Below the pieces are notes generated by a model. The model worked only from the letters and a program-made list of their open reading frames with translations. It was not told the origin of the DNA and ran no database searches. From Prevotella sp. (GTDB lineage Bacteria; Bacteroidota; Bacteroidia; Bacteroidales; Bacteroidaceae), in contig JAILEG010000035.1 of the NCBI GenBank assembly GCA_024688365.1, positions 1-64,000 of the forward strand: a stretch of 64,000 nt of DNA, in the 5' to 3' direction. Below are positions 61,983 through 64,000 of the stretch, piece by piece; positions within the stretch are counted from its first letter, which is position 1, and the number at the start of each line of letters is the position of its first letter. The translations under genes were made by a program, and so were the position numbers.

Positions 61983-63224
61983 ATGGAAGAACTCTTCAGA
62001 CAAGCCAAGGATGCCAGCAGCCAGCTGCTGTTTGCCTCTGACGAACAGCTTAGTGATGCCTTGCGCAGTGTGGCCGATGCCATTGAGGCCGAGGCTGCTG
62101 TCCTTTTGGCAGCCAATGCTGATGACCTTGCCCGGATGGACAGGAACAACCCGCTCTATGACCGCCTGCAGCTTACCCCGCAGCGTCTGGCTGACATTGC
62201 TGCCGATATGCGTAATGTCGCCACGCTGCCATCTCCGCTCGGACTGGTACTTGAGAAGCGGACCCTTTCCAACGGCCTTTCCCTGAGACGGGTCTCAGTT
62301 CCCTTCGGGGTCATCGGTGTGGTCTATGAGGCACGTCCTAACGTGACTTTTGATGTGTTCTCTCTTTGCCTGAAGAGCGGCAGTGCCTGTGTCCTGAAGG
62401 GTGGCAAGGATGCCGATGCCTCCAACAGGGCTGCAGTAGCCTTGATAAGGAGAGTTCTTGAGAAGAAAGGGCTTCCGCCCAATGCTGTCATATTGCTGCC
62501 GCCTGCCCATGAGGCGACGGCTGCGCTGCTGAATGCCGTGGGTTATGTCGACTTGGTCATTCCCCGTGGTGGCAGGAGACTCATCTCCTTTGTCCGTGAC
62601 ACGGCAAAGGTACCTGTGATTGAGACGGGGGCAGGTGTAGTGAGTACCTACATTGACCGGGAGGCAGATATAAAGATGGCAACGGATATCGTCCTGAACA
62701 GTAAGACACGGCGTGTCAGCGTCTGCAACTCGCTCGACTGCCTTGTCGTACATGCTGATATGCTGCCTTTTCTTTACCGCATCTGCGAGCCATTGGCAGC
62801 AAAGAACGTCATCATCTATGCCGACAGCCGCTCGCTTACGGCCCTCACGGGTAAATATCCATCCCATCTCCTGCAGCCGGCTGCCGATGACAGTTTCGGA
62901 ACGGAGTTCCTCGACTATAAGCTCGCCATCAGGACGGTGGACAGCGTGATGGAAGCCATCCGCCACATTGCCCTCTATGATTCTGGGCACAGTGAGGCTG
63001 TCGTCACCGAGAACACGCACACTGCTGCCCTCTTCCAGCAGTTGGTTGATGCGGCCTGCGTCTATGTCAATGCTCCGACAAGCTTCACCGATGGAGCCCA
63101 GTTCGGACTGGGAGCTGAGATTGGCATCAGCACGCAGAAATTAGGCGCACGGGGCCCGATGGGCTTGCGGGAGATCACCACTTACAAGTGGCTGATAGAG
63201 GGTAGGGGACAGGTGAGGAGCTGA
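61983..63224 (+). CDS. proA: glutamate-5-semialdehyde dehydrogenase
   Basis: A 413-residue NADPH enzyme. RRVSVPFGVIGVVYEARPNVTFDVFSLCLKSGSACVLKGGKDA is the ProA hallmark; TRRVSVCNSLDCLVVH holds the catalytic Cys; FGLGAEIGISTQKLGARGPMGLREITTYKWLIEG is the conserved C terminus. With proB and proC it completes the glutamate-to-proline route in this window. Confidence 0.96.
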   Translation: MEELFRQAKDASSQLLFASDEQLSDALRSVADAIEAEAAVLLAANADDLARMDRNNPLYDRLQLTPQRLADIAADMRNVATLPSPLGLVLEKRTLSNGLSLRRVSVPFGVIGVVYEARPNVTFDVFSLCLKSGSACVLKGGKDADASNRAAVALIRRVLEKKGLPPNAVILLPPAHEATAALLNAVGYVDLVIPRGGRRLISFVRDTAKVPVIETGAGVVSTYIDREADIKMATDIVLNSKTRRVSVCNSLDCLVVHADMLPFLYRICEPLAAKNVIIYADSRSLTALTGKYPSHLLQPAADDSFGTEFLDYKLAIRTVDSVMEAIRHIALYDSGHSEAVVTENTHTAALFQQLVDAACVYVNAPTSFTDGAQFGLGAEIGISTQKLGARGPMGLREITTYKWLIEGRGQVRS

Positions 63225-63363
63225 TATCCCCCCTGTGCTTTTATCCTTAAAAAGTTAATATTAATCCACATTTACGCCAGGCACAGTCTCCTCATCCTCC
63301 CTTTGAGGAATGGGCGAGAGAGGAGAGTGGCTGTTGGTGAGAGACTTGAAAAGTTTTATAGTT

Positions 63364-64000
63364 ATGCGCACATTTTTCAACGTACACGACATTGGTGACC
63401 TTGCCAAGGCACTTGCCGAGGCTGAGGAAGTAAAGGAAAACCGTTATGGATACCAGCAGCTGGGAAAGAACAAGACCCTGCTGATGATATTCTTCAATAA
63501 TTCGCTGCGCACCCGTCTCAGTACGCAGAAGGCGGCACAGAACCTGGGCATGAACGTCATCGTACTGGATGTGAACGCTGGGGCTTGGAAACTGGAGACC
63601 GAACGGGGTGTCATCATGGATGGGGACAAGAGCGAGCATCTCCTTGAGGCTATCCCGGTCATGGCGAGCTATTGTGACATCATTGCCGTGCGCTCCTTCG
63701 CCGGACTGACTGACCGCAGCTTTGACTATGCTGAGACCATTGTCAACCAGTTTGTGAAATATAGCGGCAAGCCTGTTGTTGCTATGGAGACCGCCACAGT
63801 GCATCCTCTTCAGGCATTCGCCGATTTGATCACTATAGCCGAACACAGTGATGTGCGTCAGCACATAGCCTCAGGCAACCATCATCCCAAGGTCGTCCTC
63901 ACCTGGGCTCCTCACTGCCGTGCCTTGCCACAGGCCGTGCCTAACTCCTTCGCCCAATGGATGAATGTGGCTGATGTTGACCTCGTCATCACGCATCCCG
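63364..64000 (+). CDS. argF': N-succinyl-L-ornithine transcarbamylase (ArgF'), cut by the window end
   Basis: The first 212 codons from ATG 63364 are visible. MRTFFNVHDIGDLAKALAEA, FFNNSLRTRLSTQKAAQNLGMNV (carbamoyl-phosphate site), GAWKLETERGVIMDGDK, ATVHPLQAFADLITI and TWAPHCRALPQAVPNSFAQWM match the Bacteroidota succinylornithine enzyme rather than ordinary OTCase. From memory, residue 90 is the substrate-specificity position (Pro in the Bacteroides fragilis enzyme, Glu in acetylornithine enzymes); here it is Ser (DGDKSEHLLE). The enzyme makes N-acylcitrulline. Confidence 0.9.
   Translation, partial: MRTFFNVHDIGDLAKALAEAEEVKENRYGYQQLGKNKTLLMIFFNNSLRTRLSTQKAAQNLGMNVIVLDVNAGAWKLETERGVIMDGDKSEHLLEAIPVMASYCDIIAVRSFAGLTDRSFDYAETIVNQFVKYSGKPVVAMETATVHPLQAFADLITIAEHSDVRQHIASGNHHPKVVLTWAPHCRALPQAVPNSFAQWMNVADVDLVITHP

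Overview
The window reads as chromosome of a Bacteroidales bacterium, most likely Prevotellaceae. The evidence is a SusC/SusD pair, many Bacteroidota promoters of the form TTTG-N20-TAnnTTTG, lipoboxes followed by acidic residues, an N-succinylornithine-type transcarbamylase (ArgF') instead of ordinary ArgF, and NigD-like, DUF4369 and DUF6377-type proteins. The species cannot be named from the sequence.

Layout. 1-3.2 kb: a decayed lipoprotein gene whose promoter is intact, a small two-helix membrane protein, and a DUF2156/GNAT fusion. 3.3-5.8 kb: pta-ackA (acetate/ATP). 5.8-10.6 kb: a candidate small RNA, lpxH, a DUF59 Fe-S assembly protein, a 66-bp tandem promoter-like repeat, radC, a family 2 glycosyltransferase, a 22-bp phased repeat array, and efp. 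10.7-14.6 kb: rpmH, a PASTA protein, an rluD-type pseudouridine synthase, ddl, and a paralogue of the small membrane protein. 15.1-26.8 kb: a glycerol locus (glpA-glpB-glpC-glpK-glpF plus a secreted HAD phosphatase on the minus strand; glpR, an acyltransferase and a NigD-like lipoprotein on the plus strand). A second 22-bp array and an outer-membrane barrel gene remnant lie between the two halves. 26.9-34.5 kb: threonine aldolase, then susC-susD and a third surface lipoprotein. 35.3-48.5 kb: two copies of a gene pair (polytopic DUF6057-like membrane protein plus a CxxCH beta-propeller lipoprotein) around a DUF6377 regulator, a GH3 beta-glucosidase and a type-B carboxylesterase. 48.5-51.4 kb: a Rid-family protein, a BI-1/YccA protein and two lipoproteins. 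52.1-64 kb: argR, GNAT-DUF559, argG, pspC, argC, argD, proC, an XRE-cupin regulator, an acyl-CoA synthetase, proB, proA and argF' (cut by the window end). The last block holds all three proline genes and much of arginine synthesis.

Most unusual features. (1) A DUF559 nuclease-like domain, flanked by inverted G/C-rich palindromic repeats, is wedged into the arginine operon. It is fused in frame to the upstream GNAT gene, and the downstream repeat is translated as part of ArgG. (2) Two intergenic arrays have a 22-bp unit phased on both sides of an AT-rich core, in inverted orientation. (3) A duplicated membrane-protein/heme-motif propeller module flanks a glycan-use cluster. (4) A perfect promoter faces a terminator in the ackA-lpxH gap, predicting a small RNA of about 160 nt. 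All product calls come from reading the sequence and recalled family knowledge; no database search was run.
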